A stretch of DNA of 64,000 bases from contig ML977038.1 of assembly GCA_010015675.1 (NCBI GenBank), positions 1-64,000 on the forward strand, given 5' to 3'. The translations under genes and the position numbers were made by a program. The stretch's first letter is position 1. Each line of letters begins with the position of its first letter. The DNA comes from Byssothecium circinans. Lineage: Eukaryota; Ascomycota; Dothideomycetes; Pleosporales; Massarinaceae. The notes under the pieces are model-generated. The model searched no databases. It saw nothing but the letters and a program-made list of their open reading frames with translations, and was not told where the DNA came from. Below are positions 19,735-31,160 of the stretch, piece by piece.

Positions 19735-21584
19735 ACGTAAAGCACCACCGAAGCGGCCACCCCACCAAAGCGGCTACTTTTCCTTGGCAACACCAACACT
19801 ACACTCATCACGAAATGGCTCAACCAACAAATCCGTTACTTATTCAACAAGAAGGCAGGATTGAGCTTGCCCTTCAGGCTTACCATTTAGGCCAATTTAA
19901 AAGCCTCCGACGCGCTGCTGAGGCTTTTAACGTTCGTCATCAGAGACTCTCTGCACGCCTCAACGGAACCGCCTTTCGACTAACAACAGTACCGAACTGT
20001 TCAAAACTGTTCTCAACTGAAGAGGACACGCTTGTCAAATATATCCTCGACCTTGGTTCGCGAGGATTCGCGCCTACGCTGGGCGAAGTGTTGGATATGG
20101 CGAATAAACTACTACGCGAGCGGGGTGGAGAGAAGGTTGGCCATAACTAGGCAGAACGGTTCGTGAACCGTTCAGAACAGTTACGAACGGTTTGGAACCG
20201 TTCAAAGGACCGTCAGAGAGCTCTACAGGAGGATCCTGAGGTGGTTGGCGCGTGGTTTAAGCTTGTGGAGGATACCAAAGCCAAGTACGGTGTACACGAC
20301 GACGATATACACAACTTCGATGAGACCAGCTTTCAGATGGGTATTATTGGCTCTATGAAAGTGGTTACTGGCTTAGAGAAGCGAGAAAGGCCTACAACGG
20401 TTCAGCCAGGCGATAAGGAGTGGGTGACAGACATCCAGAGTATATGTTCAAATGGTACATTCACCCCGCCATTCATTATATACAAAGGACGCGTCCACAT
20501 CTCTTCGTGGTACCAGGAAGCCGATATGCCACGCGATTGGAAGCTCTCGGTCTCAGAGAATGGATGGACGACTAATGAGCTTGGTCTCGCGTGGTTGAAG
20601 CACTTTGACGCGCATATAAAGGCGAGAACTGTTGGCGTCTATCGGTTGCTGATTTTGGATGGCCATGAAAGCCACCTAAATCAAGATTTCAAGGATTATT
20701 ATTATGACAATAAGATCCTTACGCTCTGTATGCCACCGCACTTGTCACACATCCTCCAGCCGCTCGATGTGGTGTGCTTCTCGCCGCTCAAGCGCAAGTA
20801 CTCTAAGATCATTTAGGGCTTGGCGCAAAAGCGCGTCTTTCACATCAACAAGGAAGCGTTCCTACCAGCCTTTAAAGACGCGTTTTCAAGCGTGTTTACG
20901 GTTCAGAACTGTCGAAAGGCCTTTGAGGCAACAGGGCTAGTCCCTCTAAACGCGCAGGTGGTACTTGATCGCCTTGATGTGCGTATACGCACCCCGCCAG
21001 GACCCCCACCACCAGAGACGCCATGGCTATCGAGGACTCCGAGTAATACACGCGAATTTGGCTTATAGTCAAAGTTCGTACGTGATTCTATTACTCGGTC
21101 ACCACGAACGGCGCAGGATGGGCTTTCGCAGCTCGTCAAAGGCACTGAGTTGGTGCTGCATAACACTGCGCTTATGAAGGCGCGCATTGAAGAGCTTGAA
21201 CAGCAACTTGCAGTAGTAACTAAGCGAAAAACACGCAAGCGCAAGTATCTTCAGAAGGGTGGCACTATGGAGTTTGGTCCTATAGTAGACTAGGTCAGTT
21301 CTGAACCGTCAGGAACCGTTCAGAACCGTAAGAGGGCGAGGGTGGAAGGTGAACACAAAGTGCGACAACCAGGTATTCGCCACTGCGGCAACTGCGGTAA
21401 GGCTGGGCATAACGCGAGAACGTGTCAGGCAGATGAAGAGGGTTCTTCTAAGTCAGAGGTCAGTACTCAGTTTATCATGTCAAGTAGCGATGTGGACGAT
21501 AACGATGATGAAGTTGAGTGAGTTAGTGTTGCCAAGGAAAAGTGGCCACTTCAGTGGGGTGGCCGCTTTGGTGGTGCTTTACGT
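19735..21584 (+). mobile_element. Fot1/pogo-family DNA transposon, copy 1
   Basis: An 1,850-bp element flanked by TA (19733-19734 and 21585-21586) with inverted termini starting ACGTAAAGCACC. Inside each terminus a 13-bp unit with an AGCGGCC-type core is directly repeated, then TTCCTTGGCAACACC. It is inserted in the minus-strand Gypsy element, whose sequence continues on both sides. It is less mutated than the DNA around it. Confidence 0.9.
19815..21521 (+). pseudogene. Fot1/pogo transposase (DDE_1) with C-terminal zinc knuckle, copy 1
   Basis: One frame of 568 codons interrupted by four TAG codons at 20148, 20814, 21066 and 21291. The N terminus is a helix-turn-helix of the psq/CENP-B type (SLRRAAEAFNVRHQRLSARL). 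The DDE_1 endonuclease carries the three acidic residues in NFDETSFQMG, LILDGHESH and LQPLDVV. A basic, coiled region near residues 460-480 is followed by a CCHC zinc knuckle, CGNCGKAGHNARTC, close to the C terminus. Such transposases cut and paste TA-flanked elements. The stops fit G to A and C to T changes, mostly of Trp and Gln codons, so this copy was probably inactivated by mild RIP. The open stretches otherwise look intact. Confidence 0.88.
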
Positions 21585-21949
21585 TATCCTTTATTACTAA
21601 TCTTATACTCTAATAAAGAGGCTATTAACTTAAGGCCTAGGGGAAACTTCTTTAAGCCTAACTTTACTACCTTTAAAGCTCTTTAGTAAACTTTATTATC
21701 CTTTTCTACTTAGTCTTATAGTAAGGAAAGGTCTTATAAGGGTAGGTTTTTCTCTAGTATAAGAGTAGCTAGTATAACTTATCCTACTAATACCTTTATT
21801 ATAAAGGCTAAGAAGGCGTAGAGTTCTTTGCTAAGAAATATACTACTATATATAGTATGCTGTCTTTTCTAAATAGTAATAATATAACGTATTCCACTAT
21901 CGAACCGCCTACACCATTGAACCGCTCACGATTCCTTGGCAACACTAAC

Positions 21950-23441
21950 TTACTCAACTGCATCATCATTATCGTCCGCATTGCTATCTGAAAATATATA
22001 CTGAGTACTAGCCTCCGACTCAGAAGAACCCTCTTCATCAGCTTGATAAGTTCTCGCGTTATACCCAGTCTTACCGCAGTTGCCACAGCGCTGAACACCT
22101 AGTTGTTGCGGTTATCGCACCTCGCCCTCACCCTCCACCCTCGCCCTTTTACGGTTCTGAATCGTTCCTGACGGTTCAGAACTGTTCTGGTCTGCTGTAG
22201 GACCATACTCCATAGTACCACCCTTCTAAAGATACTTGCGCTTGCGTGTTTTACGCTTAGTTATCTCCTTAAGTTGCTTTTCAAGGTCTTCAATGCGCGA
22301 CTTCATAAGCGCAGTACTATGCAGCACCAACTTAGCACCTTTGACGAGCTGCGAAAGCCCACCCTGCGCCGTCCGTGGTGATCGAGTAATAGAATCACGT
22401 ACAAACTTTGACTGAGAGCCAAATTCGCGTGTATTACTTGGAGTCCTCGATAGCCATGGCGTCTCTGGTGGTGGGGGTCCTAGCGGGGTGCGTATACGCA
22501 CATCAAGGCGATCAAGCACCACCTGCGCATTCAGAGGGACTAGCCCTGTTGCCTCAAAGGCCTTTCGACAGTTCTGAACCGTAAACACGCTTGAAAACGC
22601 GTCTTTAAAGGCTGGTAGGAACGCTTCCTTGTTGATGTGAAAGACGCGCTGTTGCACCAAGCCCCGAACGATCTTAGAGTACTTGCGCTTGAGCGGCAAG
22701 AATAACACCACATCAAGCGGCTGGAGGATGTGTGACGAGTGCGGTGGCATACAGAGCGTAAGGATCTTATTGTCTTGACAATAATCCTTAAAATCTTGAT
22801 TTAGGTGGCTTTCGTAGCCATCTAAAATCAGCAACCGATAGACACTGATAGTTCTCGCCTTTGTATGCGCGTCAAAGTGCTTCAACCACGCGAGACCAAG
22901 CTCATTGGTCGTCCATCTATTCTCTGAGACGGAGAGCTTCCAATTGCGTGGTATATCGGCTTCCTGGTACCACGAAGAGATGTGGACGCGTCCTTTGTAT
23001 ATAATGAATAGTAGGGTGAATGTACCATTTAAACATATACTCTAGATATCCGTCACCCACTCTTTATCGCCTGGCTGAACCGTTGTAGGCCTTGCTCGCT
23101 TCTCTGAGCCATTAACCACTTTCATAGAGCCAATAACACCCATCTGAAAGCCGGTTTCATCGAAGTTGTGTATATCATCATCGTGTACGCCGTACTTCGC
23201 TTTGGTGTCCCGCACAAGCTCAAACCACGCGCCAACNNNNNNNNNNNNNNNNNNNNNNNNNNNNNNNNNNNNNNNNNNNNNNNNNNNNNNNNNNNNNNNN
23301 NNNNNNNNNNNNNNNNNNNNNNNNNNNNNNNNNNNNNNNNNNNNNNNNNNNNNNNNNNNNNNNNNNNNNNNNNNNNNNNNNAAGGGCAAGCTGTAGTCTG
23401 CCTTCGTGTTGCAGTCGTTCAGACCTTTGTTGTTGAGGCAT
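21950..23441 (-). pseudogene. Fot1/pogo transposase, copy 2, gapped and broken
   Basis: Same transposase as copy 1, about nine-tenths similar where they can be compared. It starts MPQQQRSERLQHEG at 23441, enters the gap after about 20 residues and resumes at the VGAWFELV segment. DDE landmarks are NFDETGFQMG, LILDGYESH (His changed to Tyr) and LQPLDVV. Two Cys/His positions of the zinc knuckle are also altered by transitions (GYNARTY instead of GHNARTC). Stops occur near 23042, 22890-22910, 22226 and 22115. The CENP-B-like DNA-binding part lies mainly inside the gap. Confidence 0.8.
23237..23381. other. Assembly gap (145 N)
   Basis: A run of 145 unknown bases inside the Fot copy 2 transposase. 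The homologous distance in copy 1 is about 370 bp, so either the gap size is only an estimate or this copy has an internal deletion. Confidence 0.95.
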
Positions 23442-23507
23442 TTTCGCGTTGAAGATGGAGTTGGTGTTGCCAAGGAATCGTGAGCGGTTCGATGGTGGAA
23501 TACGTTA

Positions 23508-25812
23508 TCTAGCATATAAGTATATCTCTCTAATAAGGTAAAAAAGAAGTCCTAAAGTAGTTCTAAGTAAATAGGTATATTTAATAAGAGACTTACCTAA
23601 GTATTTAGTATAGCCTAACTAAGCTAGAGTATTAGGTAACTAAAGCTATAGTTATATTCCCTCTAATACTGCGTAGGATACTAAGGAGTTATCTAAAGCT
23701 TAAAAGCTATAGCTCTATTTACTATTAAGATAAAGAAATTATAGTGCTATATTAAACTAGCGCTTAATAAGGGTATTAAGATCTTAAAAGGCTTTTAGAA
23801 GGTAATCTTACTACTATTTCTTAATAATAAAAATAAAGTTAAACTTAAAGAAGAGGTTATATGTATAAAATATATAGTATTCCCCTATAAAGGTGTTAAT
23901 ATCTAGCTTAATAATATTAATAGTAATAGAGTTAAAAGGCTTAAGTAAAGGTTGCTTATATTTACTTCTTTAGGATATTTACTTTATTACTTTATTAGCA
24001 CTATATTAGAGATAGTCCTTTATAGCTAAAAAAGGAGAAGTAATCTAGATACTAGTAGAAGCTATAGTAAAGTATTCTAGTAGTTCTAGACCTAGATACC
24101 TAAAAAAAAAAATAAGCTTTAAAGCTAGTAAGAACTTAAGGTTTACGTAGAGCTATAGACTTACATAGGTATTAATAGGTAGTTATAGCATAGTGCTAAG
24201 CTACTAGTAGAGTTTAAGATAAAAATATTAGGATAGAATAGTTCTAATCTATTAAGAATAGTTCTTAACTATACTAAACTATTTTTAAGGAATTAGTAAC
24301 TAGAGATTTCTAAGCAACTAAAAGATAATAGCCTCTATTCTAAATTACATTATCCTATACTAGATAAGACTTTTAGTCTAACCTATATAGTACTAAGTGT
24401 CTAAAGTTAAAGTAAATACTACTACCTCTAAGCTAAGAAAAAGAAACTAGTAATATAATAAAGTTTAGGACAAACGTAATATTTAGTAGGATAAAGGGCT
24501 AAAGGCTAGATAGAGTTAATAAGATAACTTTATACTTTTCCTAAGTAACTATAGGTAATATGCTATCTCTACTACTAATAAACTTATTATAGGTAGAGTA
24601 TTCCTATATAAATTTAAGTAGGTTATTATAGACGTATATATTAGAGCTATAATTAAGAGTCTAAGAGTAAGCTAGTAGGAAGGGAGGATCCTTCTAAGTA
24701 ATTCTAAGAGTAGTATAGCTAGTAGTAACTAGCCCTATTAGGTGCCTTTTAGTATCTAAAGCTTAGTCTCTAGTATTAAGATAGGATTAATTTAATTAGC
24801 TTTAAGATACCAAGGCTTAAAAAGTAGAGCTTTTATAGGCTTTTCTTTAGATATTATTAAGGATATCTTTCTATTTATTCTATTAGTTAGTTTTTCCTTC
24901 TTATAGCTATAGGTAGAGATTAGATTAACATGCTTTATTAACTTTAAAACCCTTAGGGTAATTAGATAGAATAATATAAGGATAGTTCCTTTAGTAGCTA
25001 CTATAAGACTTACTATTACTATAAGGATAGGGCTTACCTTAGTATAGTCTCTTAGTTTAGCTAGAATTATCTTTATTCTTATCTACTTTTAAGTTAGTTC
25101 TTTTGTAGGATTTAGACTATATATAAGGATTAGAGGGAACTAAGCTATTTCTATTATATAAGGATCCTTTACTATTAAAGGTTATTAGAAAGGTGGTATA
25201 CTAGGTGCGTCCTAAGGTATATATAGATACTATAGCTACTAAATTAATAAATTTAGAAACTAGGTACTTAAGTATATAGCTATCTAGAATTAGAAGCTAA
25301 TTAAGTAGTATAATAACCTTATATTATAGAGTAATCTTTTTCCTAGCTATGTTAATAGTAGTAGGAACTATAATAGTTATAGATATAAGAGCTTCCTATC
25401 TCTCCTTATATTTATATTCTTACTTTTAAAGGTTAAGGATAAGGGAAGTATTAAGGTTATTATAGATTATAGCATAAATATTTAAGAGGTTATACTAGAG
25501 AGTAAAGCCTTTAACTTTTAGGAGCTTAAGTTTTTATACCTTACTAACTATAAGTTAAAACTTATATGCCTAATCTTTAAAGCCTTTTTTCCCTAGTATC
25601 TTCTTCTTAATTATTAATACTTAGCATAGGTATCTTATTTATAGAGTGCTATTTTATAGTTATATTTTATATAGAGAATTATAAGCTTTTTAGCAAAGGT
25701 TAGAAAGGTATTAAGTTAAGTAGTAACTTAAAAGTAAACTATATTAAGTAGTTTCTTAGTAAAACTATTAACCTTTTATTAATTAATATAGTAGTATTTA
25801 TTCCTTTCCTTC
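23508..25812. repeat. RIP-degraded AT-rich DNA, unidentified
   Basis: About 2.3 kb of stop-filled AT-rich sequence between Fot copy 2 and the complete Gypsy element. It does not match the continuation of the minus-strand Gypsy, so it belongs to some other dead element. No domain recognised. Confidence 0.55.
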
Positions 25813-25817
25813 TAAAG

Positions 25818-26001
25818 TATAATAGGCTAGGCCCTAGTTCCTTAGAGGCTACTCTTTAGACTTTAAGTCTTCTAAACTAGCTCTAGAGTAATCTCTAAGT
25901 TCTCCTATATATAGATTTACGCTTAGGAGAATTCTCTCTTCTTAATAAATCTATCTATATTCTACTTAGTATCTTTAGCTCCTTAAGCTTAGCTCCTTAT
26001 A
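25818..26001 (+). repeat. 5' LTR of the Gypsy element
   Basis: Near-identical to 34542-34725 apart from transitions. It contains AGCTAAGCTTAAGGAGCT-like palindromic sequence near its end (in complement) and is preceded by the direct repeat TAAAG. Confidence 0.85.
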
Positions 26002-29000
26002 TTAGATTTATTTATCTACTTAATTTATTATTTTTATCCTTGCTAGTTATAAGACTAGTAGAGGCCCCTAAAGATAGAGAACTAAAGCCCTTTAAATATT
26101 AGATTTCTACCCTAATTAGAGACAGTAGATCTAGATAATATTTTAGTTAACTACCTTATATAGTTAGTAATATAGCTAAAAACTAAAGGTACTAGTACTA
26201 ACTAAATTATTAAACGCCTAAGAGAGACCCTAGTAAAGAAAAGGTACTCTTTAGATAAAGTTAATATAAAGATTATATTAATAGAAAAGTATATAGAGGA
26301 GTATAATGCGTATAATTTAGGAGTAAAAAAATCCTCTTCTAAAAGACCTTTATTCTTAAGTAGCCTTTTTTTAATAGCTATAGAGAAGGCCTTTATCCCT
26401 AGAAAGAGTAGAAATAAAGAAGTACTAGAAGTATTAAAGGCCTATATAAATACCCTTTAAGCTTAGAATAAAGACCTACTCTACTACTTTATAAAGAGAT
26501 TAGTAAAGAACCTAAGTCTAAGCCTAGTAACTATATTAACGCTAAGCTTCTTAACTTTAAAGAAGAGACTCTAAAGGATAAAACTTCCTAACCTAGACCC
26601 CTTTAATAGGAAGTAAAACTAGTAGTAATAATTCTACCTATAGATAGAATTTAAATTAGTAAATAATAGACTTAAAGAAGGAAAGGAAGTTAGGTATATA
26701 TTTAACTAGCTAAAAGGAATAGTAGCTAATATTAGGATATCCTAGCTAAGCTAGAATAAGGATAGCTTTTAGAAGGAGTTTTAGAAGTTCTTTAATAACT
26801 AATTTATAAATACCTATCTTAATAACTATATATAAAACCTCTTAAGTACGTAGACTTAAGGAGACTAATCCCTCCCTAGTGTAAATGCTAAATTTATATA
26901 ATTAGCCTATCATACTAGAGAAATTAAGAATAGTACTATACTATAGAATATCTACTTAAGAGGACTTTATAAGGACCTTAAGGAAGTAATAGTATTAGTA
27001 GAGATACTTATAAGATAGTCTATTAACTACTTAATAGATAAGGTAGGATTAGTAGATAAAAATATTAACTAAAATAAGATAAATACCCTATTCCTTAAGA
27101 TAGGGAAAGCTCTAATAGCAAAGTTATAGGGTAATAATAAGGATAAGATAAACTAGGAACTTTTATAGTAAAAGTCTAGGCGTGTATAAGGCTTCTATAG
27201 AGGAGATAAGAAGGAGAACTCCTATAATAGAAATAAAAGAGAGTAGGCTTAGTAGGTCTCTAAAAGTATTAGGAACTAGTATATAAGGAACTAGAAGTAC
27301 CTACGCTATAAAAAGAGTAGATATTTTATTATAAGATACTTTCTTACTTTTACTACTCCTACTACTTCTACTATAGAAGTAAAGTCTAGAAAGATTAAAA
27401 AAGAAGAAAAAGATAAGAAAGCTAAGAAGGAATCTATAATAAAGGATTTAGAAAAATAGTCTCTCCTAATAATAGTTATAGCTAAAAAAAGAAAAGGGGG
27501 TTATATTATAAGAATCTAAGGTAGAATTTTAATAATTTCTATTAGATTTAGCTAGATAAGAGTCTAATTACTTTATACTTATTTATTAATAGAGAATCTT
27601 ACGCTTTTACTTTACTTAATACTAGGTGCCTAACCTTTAGATTTATCTCTATAAAGTTCCTAGATTATTATAACCTCCTATATACTAATCTCTCTATCTA
27701 CTAAGCCATAATTAGAATGTAAGGGAAGTATTCCTAGGTTATAGAAGTAGCCTAGATAAAGATAGATATCTATACGCATGTTAAAGATATTTAATTATAC
27801 ATTACTAAGGGAAAGAAAAAGTATAATATTATACTTAGAAAACTATAGATAACTAGGAATAAGGTAACTCTAGCACTAGCTAAGAAGTTAGTATATATAT
27901 ACTAGACTAGCACTTATATATAAAGTATAGAAGGTAAACTCCTATTAGAGTTAATAAAAAGAGTAGACGCACTAGTATTTATAGCCATTACCTAGAGAAA
28001 TAAGAGGAAGATAGGATTAGTAAATATCTTTATAGTATCTATAGCTAATATTAAGAAGGTCTTAGCTTTAAAGAAATAGATAGATTCTTATAAGAAGCTC
28101 CTAAAGTTCTTAAAAGACCTCTATAAACTATTCCTTTAGTCTAAAGCTAATAAACTAGCCCTATACTAAAAACTTATAGTAGACTACTCTATTAAGATTA
28201 TAGAGAAGGATAGAAAACTATAAGGAATCCTATAAAGACTACTTTATAATATAAGTAAAGAGGAACTCCTAGTACTAAGGAAGGAACTAACCTTATACCT
28301 AGACTAAGGATTTATTTGAGTCAGTAGATTAAGCGCTATAGTATTAGTCTTATTTACTTATAAGCTTAAAGGGGGACTCTACTTTTATATAGATTATAGG
28401 GTACTAAATACTATTACTTAGAAAGACTATTATCCTCTCCCCCTTATTAAGAAGACTTTAGCGTAGATTAGAAAAGCTAAGTAGTTTATAAAGCTTAATA
28501 TTATATAAGCTTTCTATAAGATCTACATTATAGAGGGGGATAAGTAGAAAATAGCTTTCAGAATAAGATTTAGGTTATATAAATAGCTAGTAACTCCCTT
28601 TAGCCTAGTAAATACTCTAAGTACTTTCTAAAGATATATTAACTAGGTCCTAAGGGAATACTTAAATAATTTCTAATTTATATTTATAGATAATATCCTA
28701 ATCTACTCCTCTAGCTCCCTAGCAGATTATAAGAAGAAGGTTTAATAAGTAATTAAAAAATTAGAAGTAGCAGGCCTTTAATTAGATATTAAGAAGTGCA
28801 AGTTTAGAGTTAAAAGAGTAAAATACTTAGAGTTTATTATTAAGGCTAAGAAGGGGATTAGTATAGACCTAGAGAAGGTTAAGGTAATCTAGGAATAAAA
28901 AAGGCCTAAGTCTATTAAAAGAGTACGTAGTTTTATTAAGTTTAGAAATTTCTACTAATAGTTTATTAAGAATTTCTTAGAGATTACTACACTCTTAATA

Positions 29001-31160
29001 AGACTAATAGGGAAGAACTCTAAGTTTATATAAAAAGAGGAATAGAAAAAGGTATTTATGATACTAAAATCTATATTTACTATAAAGCCTATCCTAGCTT
29101 ACTTTAATCTAGAATTAGAGACTATACTTAAGGTAGATACCTCTAGTTAGGTAACTAGTAGTACGCTATTATAATTTAGAAAGGATAGCGTACTATATAT
29201 AGTAGTATATTTCTTAGTAAAAAACTTACTAGTAGAGAGTAATTATACTATCTATAATAAGAAGCTACTTATAGTTATTAAATATATAGAGAAGTAAAAT
29301 AGTAAGTTATATATAGTCTTATATATTAAAGTGCTAACTAACTATAATAACCTATAGTACTTTACTATATTATATTAGTTAAGTAAGTAGCATATCTAAT
29401 AGTCTAATATCTTAAGTAGAATTAATATAACCTTTAAGTACTACTTAGGCGTAGTAACTGCATAGGTAGGCGCCTTATTAAGGAAGAAGTAAGACGTGCT
29501 ATAAGATAGTACTAATAAGAGAGTAAAATCTTAAAACTTCTAACTACTTATACTAGTTAGAGGTAGTAAACTCTACGCCTCCTTAGCCCCTATAATAAAG
29601 GTATTAGTAGGATAAGTTATACTAGCTACTTTTATACTAGAGGAAAACCTACCCCTATAAGACCTCTCCTTACTATAAGACTAAGTAGAAAAGAATAATA
29701 AAGTTTACTAAGAAGCTTTAGAAGTAGTAAAGTTAAGCTTAAGAAAGTTTCCTCTAGGCCTTAAGTTAATAGCCTCCCTATTAGAGTATAAGATTAGTAA
29801 TAAAAGGCGTCTACTATATTAGAAATATAAATAGGTACTAAACTCTAAGCTACTATATACTAGATTGATTACTAAAACCTATAACTTACCCTTAACTAGC
29901 TACCTAGGAAAGGCTGTTACTTATAATATTCTTATATAGAAGTTCTTCTAGCCTAGGATATCTATCTTAATAAGGACCTACCTAAAGAATTATAATATAT
30001 ATAGACGTATAAAGCCCTAGAAAGAACTAAAGAAAGGCTTCTTAAAGCTACTCTCTCACTTAGAATAGATTTAGAAGGAAATCTCTATAGATTTTATTAT
30101 TAGGCTTTTAAAGAGCTAAGGCTATACTAACCTTATAGTAGTAATAGATAAGCTAAGCAAGGATATAGTATTAATTCTACTCCCTAATATAGAAGTAAAG
30201 ATAGTTATAAAGGTATTTATTAAGAAAATAGTAGCCTACTACTTCCTCTTAGATACTATAGTATCTAACTATAGTTCCTAATTTATAAGTAGCTTCTAGT
30301 TAGTAATATATAAGAGGCTTAGGATTAAAAGGACACTATTAATAACCTTTTACTCTTAGACTAATAAAGCTATAGAGTATATAAACTTAGTAGTAAAAGC
30401 TTACTTCTATGCTTTTATAGACTAGAACTAGTAGAACTAGGTACTACTATATCCTACTACTTAGATTATAATTAAAGAAAGAATAGTAATAAGTACTAAA
30501 GTTAGTCCTTTCTTTCTTATGTATAGTTATAATATAGCTCCTATAAACTTAGATAAAGAACTAGATGTAATTAACTAGTACTAGATAAGCCTAAACCCTA
30601 GGAAAGCTATAAAATTAATAGTCTAGAAGTTTAAAAAGACCTTTAAATTAGTCTACGTAAATATAGCCCTAGCTTAATAAGAATAAAAGAAATAAATAAA
30701 CTAAAACTACTAAGAAGCTCTAGTACTTAAGGTTAGAGATAAAGTATAGCTCTAGTATAAGGAATAGATTTTAAATAAAAGGCCTAATAAGAAGCTAGAC
30801 TAAAAGAACGCAAAGTTTAAAGTAATTAGAGTAGTAGAAATATATAATATAGAGTTAAATACCTTACTAAAAATATACTCTATATTCTATATAAACTATC
30901 TAAGACTCTACCTAAGCAATCTACTCTCTAGCTAATAAATAGATAATTCTTAACCTAAAGCATTCGTAGTAGATAGGGCTCTAGAGTAAGTAATTAAGGA
31001 TATTATAGCTAAAAAGATAGTATAGAGAAAGCGTAAAAAATATCTACTTTATAAAGTTAAGTAAAAAGGGTACGCTAGAACTACTTAGAAACTTATAGGC
31101 GCCCTAGAGGAGACTACTACTCTAGATTACTAAAAGAGTTTCTTTATAAAGTACTAACTA
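26002..31160 (+). pseudogene. Gypsy gag-pol polyprotein remnant
   Basis: No open frame survives, but landmarks translate in fragments. A protease signature LLNTRCLTF sits near 27620 (Asp and Gly of DTGC changed by G to A). The reverse transcriptase palm reads FYIDYRVLNTIT near 28382, with PLPLI after it, and the catalytic box FIYIDNILIYS near 28680 (second Asp changed to Asn). RNase H (VYFLVKNL..ESNYTIYNKKLLIV) follows near 29200. The integrase zinc-binding region is near 29935-30020 and its core IDFII near 30090; a chromodomain (EDIIAKKIV, LLYKVK, KGYART) ends near 31130. The chromodomain marks a chromovirus, a group known to target heterochromatin. The first 1.5 kb is presumably gag and is not recognisable. 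Confidence 0.8.

Larger units (their letters stand above)
15859..21886 (-). mobile_element. Truncated Ty3/Gypsy chromovirus, minus strand, split by a Fot insertion
   Basis: From the 3' LTR, 16040-17930 is the inverted counterpart of the post-pol region at 31560-34541 of the plus-strand copy, and 17930-19734 that of its chromodomain and integrase part. A Fot element occupies 19735-21584. The remaining 21587-21886 continues the pol region but skips about 340 bp corresponding to the RNase H section (29225-29565 in the plus copy). At 21887 a second Fot copy starts and the Gypsy sequence is not resumed beyond it, so reverse transcriptase, gag and 5' LTR are missing. All coding capacity is destroyed by transitions. 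Confidence 0.75.
21887..23505 (-). mobile_element. Fot1/pogo-family DNA transposon, copy 2 (with assembly gap)
   Basis: Flanked by TA (21885-21886 and 23506-23507). The inverted termini start ACGTATTCCAC, a different tip from copy 1, and contain two direct copies of a unit with a GAACCGC-type core, then TTCCTTGGCAACAC. Assembled length is 1,619 bp including 145 N, against 1,850 bp for copy 1; about 225 bp are therefore either hidden in the gap or deleted. Confidence 0.85.

Noticed and set aside
20155..20210. GAACCGTTC cluster as a CRISPR-like array
   Set aside because: The units overlap, have no spacers, lie in coding sequence, and this is a eukaryotic genome.
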